Source: SHAN690 sp040905305
GTDB lineage: Bacteria; Bacteroidota; Bacteroidia; Flavobacteriales_G; Salibacteraceae
Assembly: GCA_040905305.1 (NCBI GenBank)
Contig: JBBDRU010000196.1
Span: forward strand, 1-5,790
DNA length: 5,790 nucleotides
Direction: 5' to 3'
Of the stretch, positions 1 through 5,708 are shown piece by piece (the stretch's first letter is position 1; each line of letters opens with the position of its first letter). Under the pieces are notes generated by a model that searched no databases, was not told the DNA's origin, and was given only the letters and a program-made list of their open reading frames with translations. The translations under genes were made by a program, and so were the position numbers.

Positions 1-275
1 ATTAAGAGAAGGGTAATAACTCCGGCTCTTTTGTTCCAGCGCATTTGCCACACTTTTTTGTTTTGAACGATGCCTTTAATTACCCCCGCAATTACGAGTA
101 TGGCGATGAGTTGAAAAATGGCGATGAGTGCGAGGATCATAAATAGCGTTTCATCAGACAGGCCTGTGCCATTTACCCAAGCGTTGCTCGCAAATGATTT
201 TTGCGGATAAAAGACTGCGATCAATGCTAGTAAGGTAAAGGCTATACTTTTAATTATAGGGCTTAAGCTTTTCAT
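1..275 (-). CDS. ccoP: CcoP, diheme cytochrome c subunit of cbb3 oxidase (N-terminal part only)
   Basis: Read from the minus strand: ATG at 275-273, then 91 open codons to the window edge, so the gene is cut. CcoP normally carries electrons through two c-type hemes to the catalytic subunit. The heme-binding part lies outside the window, so the call rests on position (last of ccoS-NO-Q-P, 5 bp after the ccoQ stop) and membrane layout. Residues 6-20 are hydrophobic and followed by FAS at 28-30, like a signal peptide or first membrane anchor. Residues 43-68 form a strong membrane helix. A basic, Trp-containing stretch (KKVWQMRWNKR, 73-83) follows, and a third hydrophobic segment begins near residue 85. 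An extended membrane N-terminus before the hemes is what I recall for Bacteroidota CcoP, unlike the short single-helix proteobacterial form. No Shine-Dalgarno is visible. Confidence 0.8.
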   Translation of the reverse strand, partial: MKSLSPIIKSIAFTLLALIAVFYPQKSFASNAWVNGTGLSDETLFMILALIAIFQLIAILVIAGVIKGIVQNKKVWQMRWNKRAGVITLLL

Positions 276-280
276 AGGGC

Positions 281-454
281 TTATTCGTTTTCGTTTAATG
301 GTAGGTTTTCCAGTTCTTCGATGTGTCCTTTCCTCATCAAAAGCACGTATGCAAACAGTCCGATGAAGAAGGAGAAAAATATGACGAAGGAAATCAGGGG
401 ATAAATTTCAATCCCTACGATGGTTTCCATATGATGTTTTACGAATCTTAACAT
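281..454 (-). CDS. ccoQ: CcoQ/FixQ-like small subunit of cbb3 oxidase
   Basis: A 57-residue reading frame on the minus strand, starting ATG at 454-452 (10 bp after the ccoNO stop) and ending TAA at 283-281 (5 bp before ccoP). It has one membrane helix, about residues 14-40 (GIEIYPLISFVIFF onward), then a charged tail RKGHIEELENLPLNENE. The pattern IYP, a Phe-rich helix, and a tail ending in ENLPL is typical of Bacteroidota CcoQ. The family is a small single-span subunit thought to stabilise the oxidase or its interaction with CcoP. A second Met at residue 9 (MET) is an alternative start; I chose the first because it keeps the close spacing seen across the operon. Neither has a clear Shine-Dalgarno. 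Identity relies on context plus the tail, because the family is short and variable. Confidence 0.85.
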   Translation of the reverse strand: MLRFVKHHMETIVGIEIYPLISFVIFFSFFIGLFAYVLLMRKGHIEELENLPLNENE

Positions 455-464
455 GGTTATTATA

Positions 465-2603
465 TTATTCGTTAGTAACTAAATCATCGGTTTCAATGTC
501 TCGACCCAGACGCTGCAAATAAGCGATCAAAGCGATTATTTCCCTGCTAGGGTGCACTTCAATTCCGCCATCGGCCAAGTCACCGGCAATTTCAGAAGCC
601 TGGGCGCCAAGGTCGATTAGTGCTTGTTCTTCATACCCTTCAGGATAAGGAACACCAAGAGTGCGCATTGCTGAAATCTTATCAGCCGTTTGGCTGATGT
701 CTAATTCGTCTTCAATCAACCACGGATAAGGCGGCATGATTGATCCTGGAGACATGGTAGTTGGATCAAGCATGTGATTATAATGCCAACTGTTTGGCTT
801 GCGCAATTTGGCACCACCTTCTCTTGCCAGGTCTGGCCCTGTTCTTTTAGACCCCCACAAGAATGGATGATCATAAACAAACTCACCCGCTTTTGAATAC
901 TCACCATAGCGTTCTGTTTCGCTTCTAAACGGACGGATCATTTGTGAGTGGCAATTGTTGCAACCTTCTCTGATGTAAAGGTCACGACCTTCCAGCTCAA
1001 GTGGAGTGTATGGTTTAACACTGCTTATGGTTGGGATGTTAGATTTTATCAATGCCGTGGGCACAATTTCAATCAAACCACCGATTGAAACGGCAACAAC
1101 TGCGAGTATGGTCAAAACCATTGGTTTTCGCTCCAATACACGGTGCCAGTATTCACCGGCATGTGGCTTGTAATTTGGCTCAAGCGCAGGCGCTTCGGCT
1201 GCTTCATTTTTGATGAAATTACCTGATTTGGCAGTAGCCATCAAATTATAAACCATTACTAAAACACCAATGATGTATAACGTGCCACCAAATGCTCTCA
1301 TAGCATACATGGGTAAAATTTGGGTCACCGTTTCCAAAAAATTCGGATAAGCTAAAAAGCCATCATCGGTAAACTCTTTCCACATAAGGCTTTGGGTAAA
1401 CCCTGCCCAATAAAGAGGAATGGCATAAAAAATAATGCCAAGTGTTCCAATCCAAAAGTGGAAGTTGGCCAATTTGGTGGAGTGCAGTTTTGTGTCCCAC
1501 ATTTTTGGAATGAGGAAGTAGAGCATGCCAAATGTTAAGAAACCATTCCACCCCAGACCTCCGATGTGTACGTGGGCGATGGTCCAATCCGTAAAGTGAC
1601 TGATGGCATTTACGCTTTTCAACGACATCATCGGCCCTTCGAAGGTGGACATACCATAAGCTGTTATTGCAACAACCATAAACTTCAGCACCGCACTATC
1701 GCGCACCTTATCCCAAGCTCCGCGCAAGGTTAAAAGGCCGTTTAACATGCCCCCCCATGATGGAGCTATAAGCATAATTGAGAAAACGACTCCTAAGGAC
1801 TGCGCCCAATCTGGAAGTGAAGTGTAAAGCAAGTGGTGTGGGCCTGCCCAGATATAAATGAAAATTAAAGCCCAAAAGTGAATGATGGAAAGGCGGTAAG
1901 AATAAACCGGCCTGTTTGCAGCCTTTGGCACAAAATAATACATCAACCCTAAATAGGGTGTTGTCAGGAAAAATGCAACGGCATTATGGCCATACCACCA
2001 TTGCACCAAAGCGTCTTGAACACCGGCATACCAGCTGTAGCTTTTCATAAAGGAAATAGGAAGTTCGAATGAGTTGAAAATGTGCAGTATGGCAACGGTA
2101 ACGAAAGTGGCGATGTAAAACCAAATCGCAACGTAAATGTGCCGCTCTCTTCGCTTTACAATGGTCATGAGCATGTTGAGGCCGAAAACAACCCAGATCA
2201 ATGCGATTCCAATGTCGATAGGCCATTCAAGTTCAGCATATTCTTTGCTGGTGGTGTAGCCCATAGGAAGAGTGATAACGGCAGACAAAATAATCAACTG
2301 CCATCCCCAAAAGTTAATGTTTGATAGAAGGTCGCTCCACATTCGCGTTTTTAGCAAACGCTGCATCGAGTAATAAACTCCTGCGAAAATTCCGTTGCCC
2401 ACAAAGGCAAAAATTACAGCGTTGGTATGCAGTGGTCTGATGCGTCCGAAGGTGAGCCAGGAGATACCCGCGTTGAGTTCCGGAAGGACTAATTGAAGCG
2501 CGGCAGTAAGCCCAACAAGCATTCCAATAACACCAAACACCACCGTGGCAATAATGAATTTACGCACGATGTTGTTGTCATAGCTAAATTTTTCCATTTC
2601 CAT
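465..2603 (-). CDS. ccoNO: CcoNO, fused catalytic and monoheme cytochrome c subunits of cbb3 oxidase
   Basis: A 712-residue protein that reduces O2 to water at a heme b3/CuB site and pumps protons in the inner membrane. Residues 1-455 are CcoN with about 12 membrane helices. Visible ligands are His59 and His346 (low-spin heme b), His206, His256 and His257 (CuB), and His344 (heme b3). Tyr250 sits six residues before His256, as the cross-linked Tyr does in the family. The Glu of the FEGP motif is at 322. A hydrophilic linker (about 456-485) leads to CcoO: one helix at about 495-515, the heme c motif CNNCH at 548-552, and SIMPP with probable axial Met623. All catalytic residues are intact. In Proteobacteria these are two genes; fusion is common in Bacteroidota. 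The start is ATG 2603-2601, with a second Met two codons later, 11 bp after ccoS. Confidence 0.97.
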   Translation of the reverse strand: MEMEKFSYDNNIVRKFIIATVVFGVIGMLVGLTAALQLVLPELNAGISWLTFGRIRPLHTNAVIFAFVGNGIFAGVYYSMQRLLKTRMWSDLLSNINFWGWQLIILSAVITLPMGYTTSKEYAELEWPIDIGIALIWVVFGLNMLMTIVKRRERHIYVAIWFYIATFVTVAILHIFNSFELPISFMKSYSWYAGVQDALVQWWYGHNAVAFFLTTPYLGLMYYFVPKAANRPVYSYRLSIIHFWALIFIYIWAGPHHLLYTSLPDWAQSLGVVFSIMLIAPSWGGMLNGLLTLRGAWDKVRDSAVLKFMVVAITAYGMSTFEGPMMSLKSVNAISHFTDWTIAHVHIGGLGWNGFLTFGMLYFLIPKMWDTKLHSTKLANFHFWIGTLGIIFYAIPLYWAGFTQSLMWKEFTDDGFLAYPNFLETVTQILPMYAMRAFGGTLYIIGVLVMVYNLMATAKSGNFIKNEAAEAPALEPNYKPHAGEYWHRVLERKPMVLTILAVVAVSIGGLIEIVPTALIKSNIPTISSVKPYTPLELEGRDLYIREGCNNCHSQMIRPFRSETERYGEYSKAGEFVYDHPFLWGSKRTGPDLAREGGAKLRKPNSWHYNHMLDPTTMSPGSIMPPYPWLIEDELDISQTADKISAMRTLGVPYPEGYEEQALIDLGAQASEIAGDLADGGIEVHPSREIIALIAYLQRLGRDIETDDLVTNE

Positions 2604-2614
2604 AGGTAATGAGA

Positions 2615-2776
2615 TTATGAGTTTTGGTCTTTAGGTTTTTGATCATCAAACAGAATTCTGACTGAAGGCGAGTAATCATCATCGTATTGATTGCTTCTTA
2701 TGGCCCAGATAAAGGCTGCTAAAAAGCCCAAAGCAATGATTAAACTTACCACTATATGTATGATCATAACACTCAT
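2615..2776 (-). CDS. ccoS: CcoS, cbb3-type oxidase assembly protein
   Basis: A 53-residue reading frame on the minus strand, ATG at 2776-2774 and TAA at 2617-2615. CcoS proteins are small single-span membrane factors needed for cofactor insertion into cbb3 oxidase. The helix spans about residues 3-26 and is followed by the family signature: FIWAIRSNQYDDDYSP (22-37), then RILFDD (40-45). The common form is FxWAxxxGQYDDxxxPxxRILxDD; here the Gly before QYDD is Asn29 and the downstream Gly is Ser36. A polar tail QKPKDQNS ends the protein. It is the first gene of the oxidase operon, 11 bp before ccoNO. In many genomes the copper ATPase gene ccoI/fixI precedes ccoS; here the next upstream gene is divergent and unrelated, so CcoI must be encoded elsewhere. 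The leader before the ATG is A-rich without Shine-Dalgarno. Confidence 0.93.
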   Translation of the reverse strand: MSVMIIHIVVSLIIALGFLAAFIWAIRSNQYDDDYSPSVRILFDDQKPKDQNS

Positions 2777-2820
2777 TGTATTTCGGTTTTGTTAGCCGCA
2801 AAGGTCACTGAGCATGCTTT

Positions 2821-2828
2821 CAGAATAG
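2821..2828 (-). promoter_or_regulatory. Possible core promoter of the ccoS-NO-Q-P operon
   Basis: On the minus strand this reads CTATTCTG, a partial match to TAnnTTTG (Bacteroidota) and to TATAAT (4 of 6, as TATTCT). It lies about 30 bp downstream of the palindrome at 2851-2864. With a start site near 2816 the palindrome would be centred at about -41.5, the classic class II FNR position, leaving a leader of about 40 nt. An alternative element is GACCTTTG (minus strand, 2806-2799), one mismatch from TAnnTTTG, which would put the palindrome near -65. The sequence does not decide between them. Confidence 0.35.
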
Positions 2829-2850
2829 ATGATTGATGTAAAACTAATAA

Positions 2851-2864
2851 ATGATAATTATCAT
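2851..2864 (-). promoter_or_regulatory. FNR/Crp-type operator upstream of ccoS
   Basis: ATGATAATTATCAT is a perfect 14-bp palindrome in the divergent intergenic region, centred 81 bp upstream of the ccoS start. Its core is TGAT-N4-ATCA, the FNR box (TTGAT-N4-ATCAA) with only the outermost base of each half changed. Low-oxygen activation of cbb3 operons by FNR-family proteins is well established in other bacteria. The assignment here is by motif and position. A Fur-like site is possible because of the GATAAT content, but the spacing does not fit the 7-1-7 Fur repeat. Confidence 0.6.
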
Positions 2865-2937
2865 GAAAGCAATATAAGACCAAGGATTTTTCAAATGATT
2901 GTTTAAAAGTAGATTCAATGGATTGATTCTCAGATTC

Positions 2938-2945
2938 TAAATTTG
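2938..2945 (+). promoter_or_regulatory. Bacteroidota-type -7 promoter element for the S4/YwbE genes
   Basis: TAAATTTG matches the Bacteroidota primary sigma -7 consensus TAnnTTTG at every fixed position. It ends 19 bp before the ATG of the S4 gene, so the leader would be very short, roughly 10-15 nt. I see no convincing TTG-type -33 element at the expected spacing. It may serve the whole rightward run, since later gaps are short. Confidence 0.5.
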
Positions 2946-2964
2946 AGCCATAAAACCCAAATAA

Positions 2965-3177
2965 ATGCCAAAAGAAATTTTTAAACTAACCGAAGAATTC
3001 ATTCCTCTGGACAAACTCCTAAAACTATTGGGCGTGGCCGAAACCGGAGGAATGGCTCATCAAATGATCGTGAATGGCGAAGTGAAGGTAAACGGCAATG
3101 CTGAGCTGCAAAAACGCAAGAAGTTAAGAACGGGTGATTCGGTCTCTTTTGAGGATTACCAAATCTCCATAGAATGA
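2965..3177 (+). CDS. Small S4-domain RNA-binding protein (YbcJ-like)
   Basis: A 70-residue protein made almost entirely of one S4 RNA-binding fold. Visible landmarks are IPLDKLLKLLGVAETGG (13-29), the helix containing AHQMI (31-35), the turn VNGEVKVNG (36-44), the basic RKKLRTGDSVSF (51-62), and a final strand. The order matches the stand-alone S4 proteins YbcJ of E. coli and RlbA/YaaA of Bacillus, which are about 70 aa and presumed to bind structured RNA or ribosome-related targets; the exact role is not settled. It is acidic at the N-terminus with a Lys/Arg patch at 50-55, consistent with RNA contact. Its stop overlaps the start of the YwbE-like gene in ATGA, so the two are probably translated together. 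It is divergent from the oxidase operon and shares its intergenic region. No Shine-Dalgarno is seen. Confidence 0.88.
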   Translation: MPKEIFKLTEEFIPLDKLLKLLGVAETGGMAHQMIVNGEVKVNGNAELQKRKKLRTGDSVSFEDYQISIE

Positions 3178-3368
3178 GCAGCGGTACGGAACGAAAAAAC
3201 GTTAGCATTGGGGCTGAAGTGGACATTGTGTTGAAAAAAGATCAGCGTGCTGGCCTGCTGACCCATGGAATTGTAAAAGCCTTGCTCACCAATTCGCCTA
3301 CTCACCCGCATGGCATTAAAGTCATGCTTGAGGGCGGTGCGGTTGGTCGCGTAAAAAGAATTTATTAG
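3174..3368 (+). CDS. YwbE-family protein (DUF2196)
   Basis: A 64-residue protein matching the YwbE family as I know it from Bacillus and many Bacteroidota. It has an N-terminal GTERKNVSIG, then VDIVLKKDQR (16-25), LTHGIVK (29-35), the highly characteristic LTNSPTHPHGIKV (38-50), and a VGRVKRI end (57-63). The family has no established function; the all-beta pattern with repeated G-V/I-V strands resembles small RNA- or nucleic-acid-binding folds, but that is my inference. It is basic and has no signal peptide, so it is cytoplasmic. It starts inside the last codons of the S4 gene (4-bp ATGA overlap), so translational coupling is likely. The link to an S4 RNA-binding protein hints at an RNA or ribosome role. 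It ends with TAG, 43 bp before the cyclophilin start. Confidence 0.88.
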   Translation: MSSGTERKNVSIGAEVDIVLKKDQRAGLLTHGIVKALLTNSPTHPHGIKVMLEGGAVGRVKRIY

Positions 3369-3382
3369 TGTCAAAAAAGCTA

Positions 3383-3394
3383 TCTTGCGCAAGA
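3383..3394 (+). repeat. 12-bp palindrome in the cyclophilin leader
   Basis: TCTTGCGCAAGA is a perfect inverted repeat with no spacer, in the 43-bp gap between the YwbE-like gene and the cyclophilin gene, ending 17 bp before the ATG. It overlaps TATCTTGC (3381-3388), a degenerate TAnnTTTG promoter element, so it might be an operator over a weak promoter. It has no loop and no T-run, so it is not a terminator. A 12-bp palindrome can occur by chance. Confidence 0.35.
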
Positions 3395-3411
3395 ACCTAA
3401 AAACCAACATT

Positions 3412-4287
3412 ATGAAACTATTATTTTCCACGGTAGTTGCTGCGTTCCTAAACCTCTCAATTACCGCTCAAACACAGATTAAGTTTTATACCACGCTCGG
3501 TGATTTTGTGGTGGAGATGTCTGATTCTCTCACGCCCATTACATCGGGCAATTTTATTTCATTGACAGAAGAAGGTTATTATGATGGAATAATTTTTCAT
3601 CGCGTTATCGATGATTTTATGATTCAGGGCGGTGATCCAACAGGCACGGGAAGCGGAGGGCCGGGATACACCATAGAAGACGAGTTTGACTCTACTGGCA
3701 CATTGAGTAATATTCAAAAGACCATTTCTATGGCCAACACAGGTCAGCCCAATAGCGGTGGAAGCCAGTTTTTTATCAATTTGGTTGACAATACCTACCT
3801 CGATTATGACAAGCCGCCACTGACATCAAAACACCCGGTGTTTGGAATGGTAATCGAAAACTTTGACGTGGTTCAGGATATTGGTAATGTATCCGTGAAC
3901 GCTCAAAACCGACCAATCACAGATGTAGTGATGGATAGTTTGCGAGTGATGGGAAATGACACGGTTGATAGTGTTCCAGAAGATGACACTCCGCCCGAAG
4001 GAATTGTGAACGCTTTTGGGAGTTTGCATGAACTAAAGATATTTCCAAACCCAGTGATGAACGAAGCTCTTATTCGCATCGAAGTTGAAAAAGCGCAAGA
4101 GGTACAGTTTAAAGTGCTGGATGCAACGGGTCGTGAGGCTATTTCGTTTAATCGAACCTTGAGAGCAGGCGTGAATAGAATTCCGTTTGCCGGGTTAAAT
4201 CAGAATCATTTGCCTGCCGGCATCTATATTTTGACAGTAAACCTAGGTAAGAGGACTTTTTCGCAGCGGTTTGTATTAGCTGAGTAG
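3412..4287 (+). CDS. Secreted cyclophilin-type peptidyl-prolyl isomerase with T9SS sorting domain
   Basis: A 291-residue protein that should speed cis-trans isomerisation of X-Pro bonds outside the cytoplasm. The signal peptide is about residues 1-19 (MKLLFST, hydrophobic core, ending ITAQ). The cyclophilin domain spans about 23-182. The catalytic stretch FHRVIDDFMIQGGDP (62-76) gives Arg64, Phe69, Met70 and Gln72, equal to R55, F60, M61 and Q63 of human CypA. SQFFIN (118-123) supplies the F113 equivalent Phe121, and His141 matches H126. The CypA Trp121 position is Tyr129, usual in bacterial forms. After an acidic, Pro-containing linker (183-200), residues 205-291 form a type A T9SS C-terminal domain: LKIFPNP (208-214), a DATGRE turn (237-242), LPAGIYILTV (267-276), and a final strand FSQRFVLAE. 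I chose ATG 3412 over an upstream in-frame TTG because it gives a proper signal peptide. It lies 7 bp before the next gene. Confidence 0.93.
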   Translation: MKLLFSTVVAAFLNLSITAQTQIKFYTTLGDFVVEMSDSLTPITSGNFISLTEEGYYDGIIFHRVIDDFMIQGGDPTGTGSGGPGYTIEDEFDSTGTLSNIQKTISMANTGQPNSGGSQFFINLVDNTYLDYDKPPLTSKHPVFGMVIENFDVVQDIGNVSVNAQNRPITDVVMDSLRVMGNDTVDSVPEDDTPPEGIVNAFGSLHELKIFPNPVMNEALIRIEVEKAQEVQFKVLDATGREAISFNRTLRAGVNRIPFAGLNQNHLPAGIYILTVNLGKRTFSQRFVLAE

Positions 4288-4294
4288 ATCAGCA

Positions 4295-5194
4295 ATGATG
4301 CGGTTTTTATTCTTAATAGGAATCTCTACACGAGTGTCGTTATTCGTGGTTCTGGGTTTGATGTTCCTGATTGGCGGATGCAAGTCAGATAATGGAGTGG
4401 TACACGATGGGCTTCTGCAAAAGCGAAAACACAGAAAAGGGTTTCATGTAGATTGGGCAAAGAATAATCAAAAGGCAGCGACCAAATTAGGGCTACATAA
4501 AAGAGTAGAGAGAAAGGCTGATCAAAAGGAGGGCGATAGAGCGATCCATCGAAACGATACACTTTTTGCAGCAGAGGAGGGAGAGAACGGGGCTTTTTTG
4601 TCCGTTCTTGAGCATTTGAGTCGCTCTTCCGTGGTATCCAAAGGCTTTGTACAAAATCAAAAACAGATGCGCGCAAACCTTCAAAACCTATTGGATAAAT
4701 CAGATGAAGAACCACCGGATGAAACCGTAAAGAAAAATCGGTTAAAACTTCATACTTTTCTTATAACAGGGTCGATTGCTTTATTATCCATGACTGGTTT
4801 AATTGCAATCATGTATTTTTCAGGAGCTGGTTCTTTAATGTTATTCGTTCTACTGCTCTTTGGTGTTTTTTTAGTGTCCTTGTTTTTGTTTATCGCACAT
4901 TATGTGGAGTATAAACGGCTGAAGGAAGGTAAACCGCTCATAACTGAAGAATATAGAAAGAACCTTGGCAGGATTTCTTTGAACTTACTTCTGTTTATTC
5001 TATTATTACTTGGCTTTTTAGTGCTGGTGCTGGTGATCATGTTAATTTCATTGATATTTGGCCCTGCTGGGTTGTCAACCATATTATTGGGAATATTTAA
5101 CGCTTCATTGATCCTTGGATTTATTGCACTATGCGCTCTGATCGCGATGTTTATTAGGTTTATTGCCACGGCAAAGGCATTACAAAATGATTGA
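4295..5194 (+). CDS. Unrecognised membrane protein with lipoprotein-type signal and four predicted helices
   Basis: I do not recognise this 299-residue protein. The N-terminus is hydrophobic and ends in LIGGCK with Cys29, an acceptable lipobox, so it may be processed by signal peptidase II. Residues 30-150 are hydrophilic and strongly charged, including LLQKRKHRKGFHVDW (40-54); I recall similar basic motifs after the lipid cysteine in other Bacteroidota proteins, but cannot verify this here. The C-terminal half is membrane-embedded: helices at about 154-175, 181-203, 228-254 and 259-289, with a charged loop EYKRLKEGKP between the second and third. A lipidated N-terminus plus four spans would keep the protein in the inner membrane with a roughly 120-residue periplasmic part. 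ATG 4295 or 4298 fits the 7-bp spacing after the cyclophilin gene; a GTG at 4334 is possible but would give a very short signal. It overlaps the regulator gene by 8 bp. Confidence 0.8.
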   Translation: MMRFLFLIGISTRVSLFVVLGLMFLIGGCKSDNGVVHDGLLQKRKHRKGFHVDWAKNNQKAATKLGLHKRVERKADQKEGDRAIHRNDTLFAAEEGENGAFLSVLEHLSRSSVVSKGFVQNQKQMRANLQNLLDKSDEEPPDETVKKNRLKLHTFLITGSIALLSMTGLIAIMYFSGAGSLMLFVLLLFGVFLVSLFLFIAHYVEYKRLKEGKPLITEEYRKNLGRISLNLLLFILLLLGFLVLVLVIMLISLIFGPAGLSTILLGIFNASLILGFIALCALIAMFIRFIATAKALQND

Positions 5195-5708
5195 ATTTCT
5201 TAAAAACATTCCAGTGTTGCAGACGCACGATAAAACGTTTGCGCGAGGCGAGATAATCAGTGAAGCGGGCGTCACCGAAAAGCATTTGTTTTATGTAAAA
5301 AGCGGAGCAGTGCATGCTTTTTATGTTGCTGAACGCGAAGAACACACCATTCGCTTTGGTTATAAAGGCTCAATGATTACATCGATTCCTTCGTTTTATG
5401 ATCAATCGCCATCGCTTGTTTATCTTCAAGCTATCCGGAAAACGGTAGTTACCGTTTTTGAAAGGAAGTCGTTTTACGCTGCTCTTGAAGAAAACGAGGA
5501 GTTGAAAGCGTTGTATGTTGAAACGCTTGAAAATTTGGCTGCCCAGCAAATGGAAAGGGAGATTGACTTGCTCACGGGATCTCCGGCTGATCGGCTAAAC
5601 CGCGTGATGAAAAGGAGCCCCCAACTGTTTCAGGAGGTGCCGATGAAATACATCGCATCGTATTTACGGATGACTCCTGAAACCTTGAGCCGCATCATGA
5701 ATTCTTGA
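5187..5708 (+). CDS. Crp/Fnr-family transcriptional regulator
   Basis: A 173-residue regulator. Residues about 15-95 are the beta-roll sensor domain (FARGEIISEAG at 18-28, LFYVKSGAVHAFYV at 34-47). Residues 96-128 form the dimerisation helix, and 148-171 the winged-helix HTH, with VPMKYIASYLRMT followed by recognition helix PETLSRI (164-170). Glu165, Ser168 and Arg169 match the E-x-x-S-R of E. coli FNR, which reads TTGAT half-sites. The protein has no cysteine, so an FNR-type 4Fe-4S sensor is excluded, and the GE-L…RS cAMP pocket of Crp is not visible; the ligand is unknown. Bacteroidota have many such regulators, usually about 190 aa; this one is slightly short and stops soon after the recognition helix (MNS). 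I chose ATG 5187 over an in-frame TTG at 5163. It overlaps the previous gene by 8 bp, so it is probably co-transcribed. Confidence 0.9.
   Translation: MIEFLKNIPVLQTHDKTFARGEIISEAGVTEKHLFYVKSGAVHAFYVAEREEHTIRFGYKGSMITSIPSFYDQSPSLVYLQAIRKTVVTVFERKSFYAALEENEELKALYVETLENLAAQQMEREIDLLTGSPADRLNRVMKRSPQLFQEVPMKYIASYLRMTPETLSRIMNS

Noticed and set aside
2082..2324. 80-codon plus-strand frame inside ccoNO
   Set aside because: It lies fully within the well-conserved CcoN core on the other strand and its product has low-complexity, Asn-rich, gene-unlike composition.
2639..2649. TTGATCATCAA, two FNR-like half-sites
   Set aside because: The half-sites are separated by 1 bp instead of 4 and lie inside the ccoS coding sequence near its end, so this is not a usable FNR box.
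2851..2864. Reading the ccoS palindrome as a Fur (iron) box
   Set aside because: Fur sites need TGATAAT-N-ATTATCA or repeated GATAAT units. Here the arms overlap, whereas the FNR spacing TGAT-N4-ATCA fits exactly.
3385..3411. Upstream TTG start for the cyclophilin, adding nine residues
   Set aside because: The ATG at 3412 gives a standard signal peptide; the extension would add a basic stretch and overlaps the palindrome and possible promoter.
3156..3431. 91-codon open frame on the minus strand across the YwbE-like gene
   Set aside because: It is antisense to two recognisable genes and has no recognisable motif.
4326..4715. 129-codon open frame on the minus strand opposite the membrane-protein gene
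   Set aside because: Its translation shows no domain or membrane pattern, and the plus-strand gene there has a coherent signal, charged region and helices with operon spacing.
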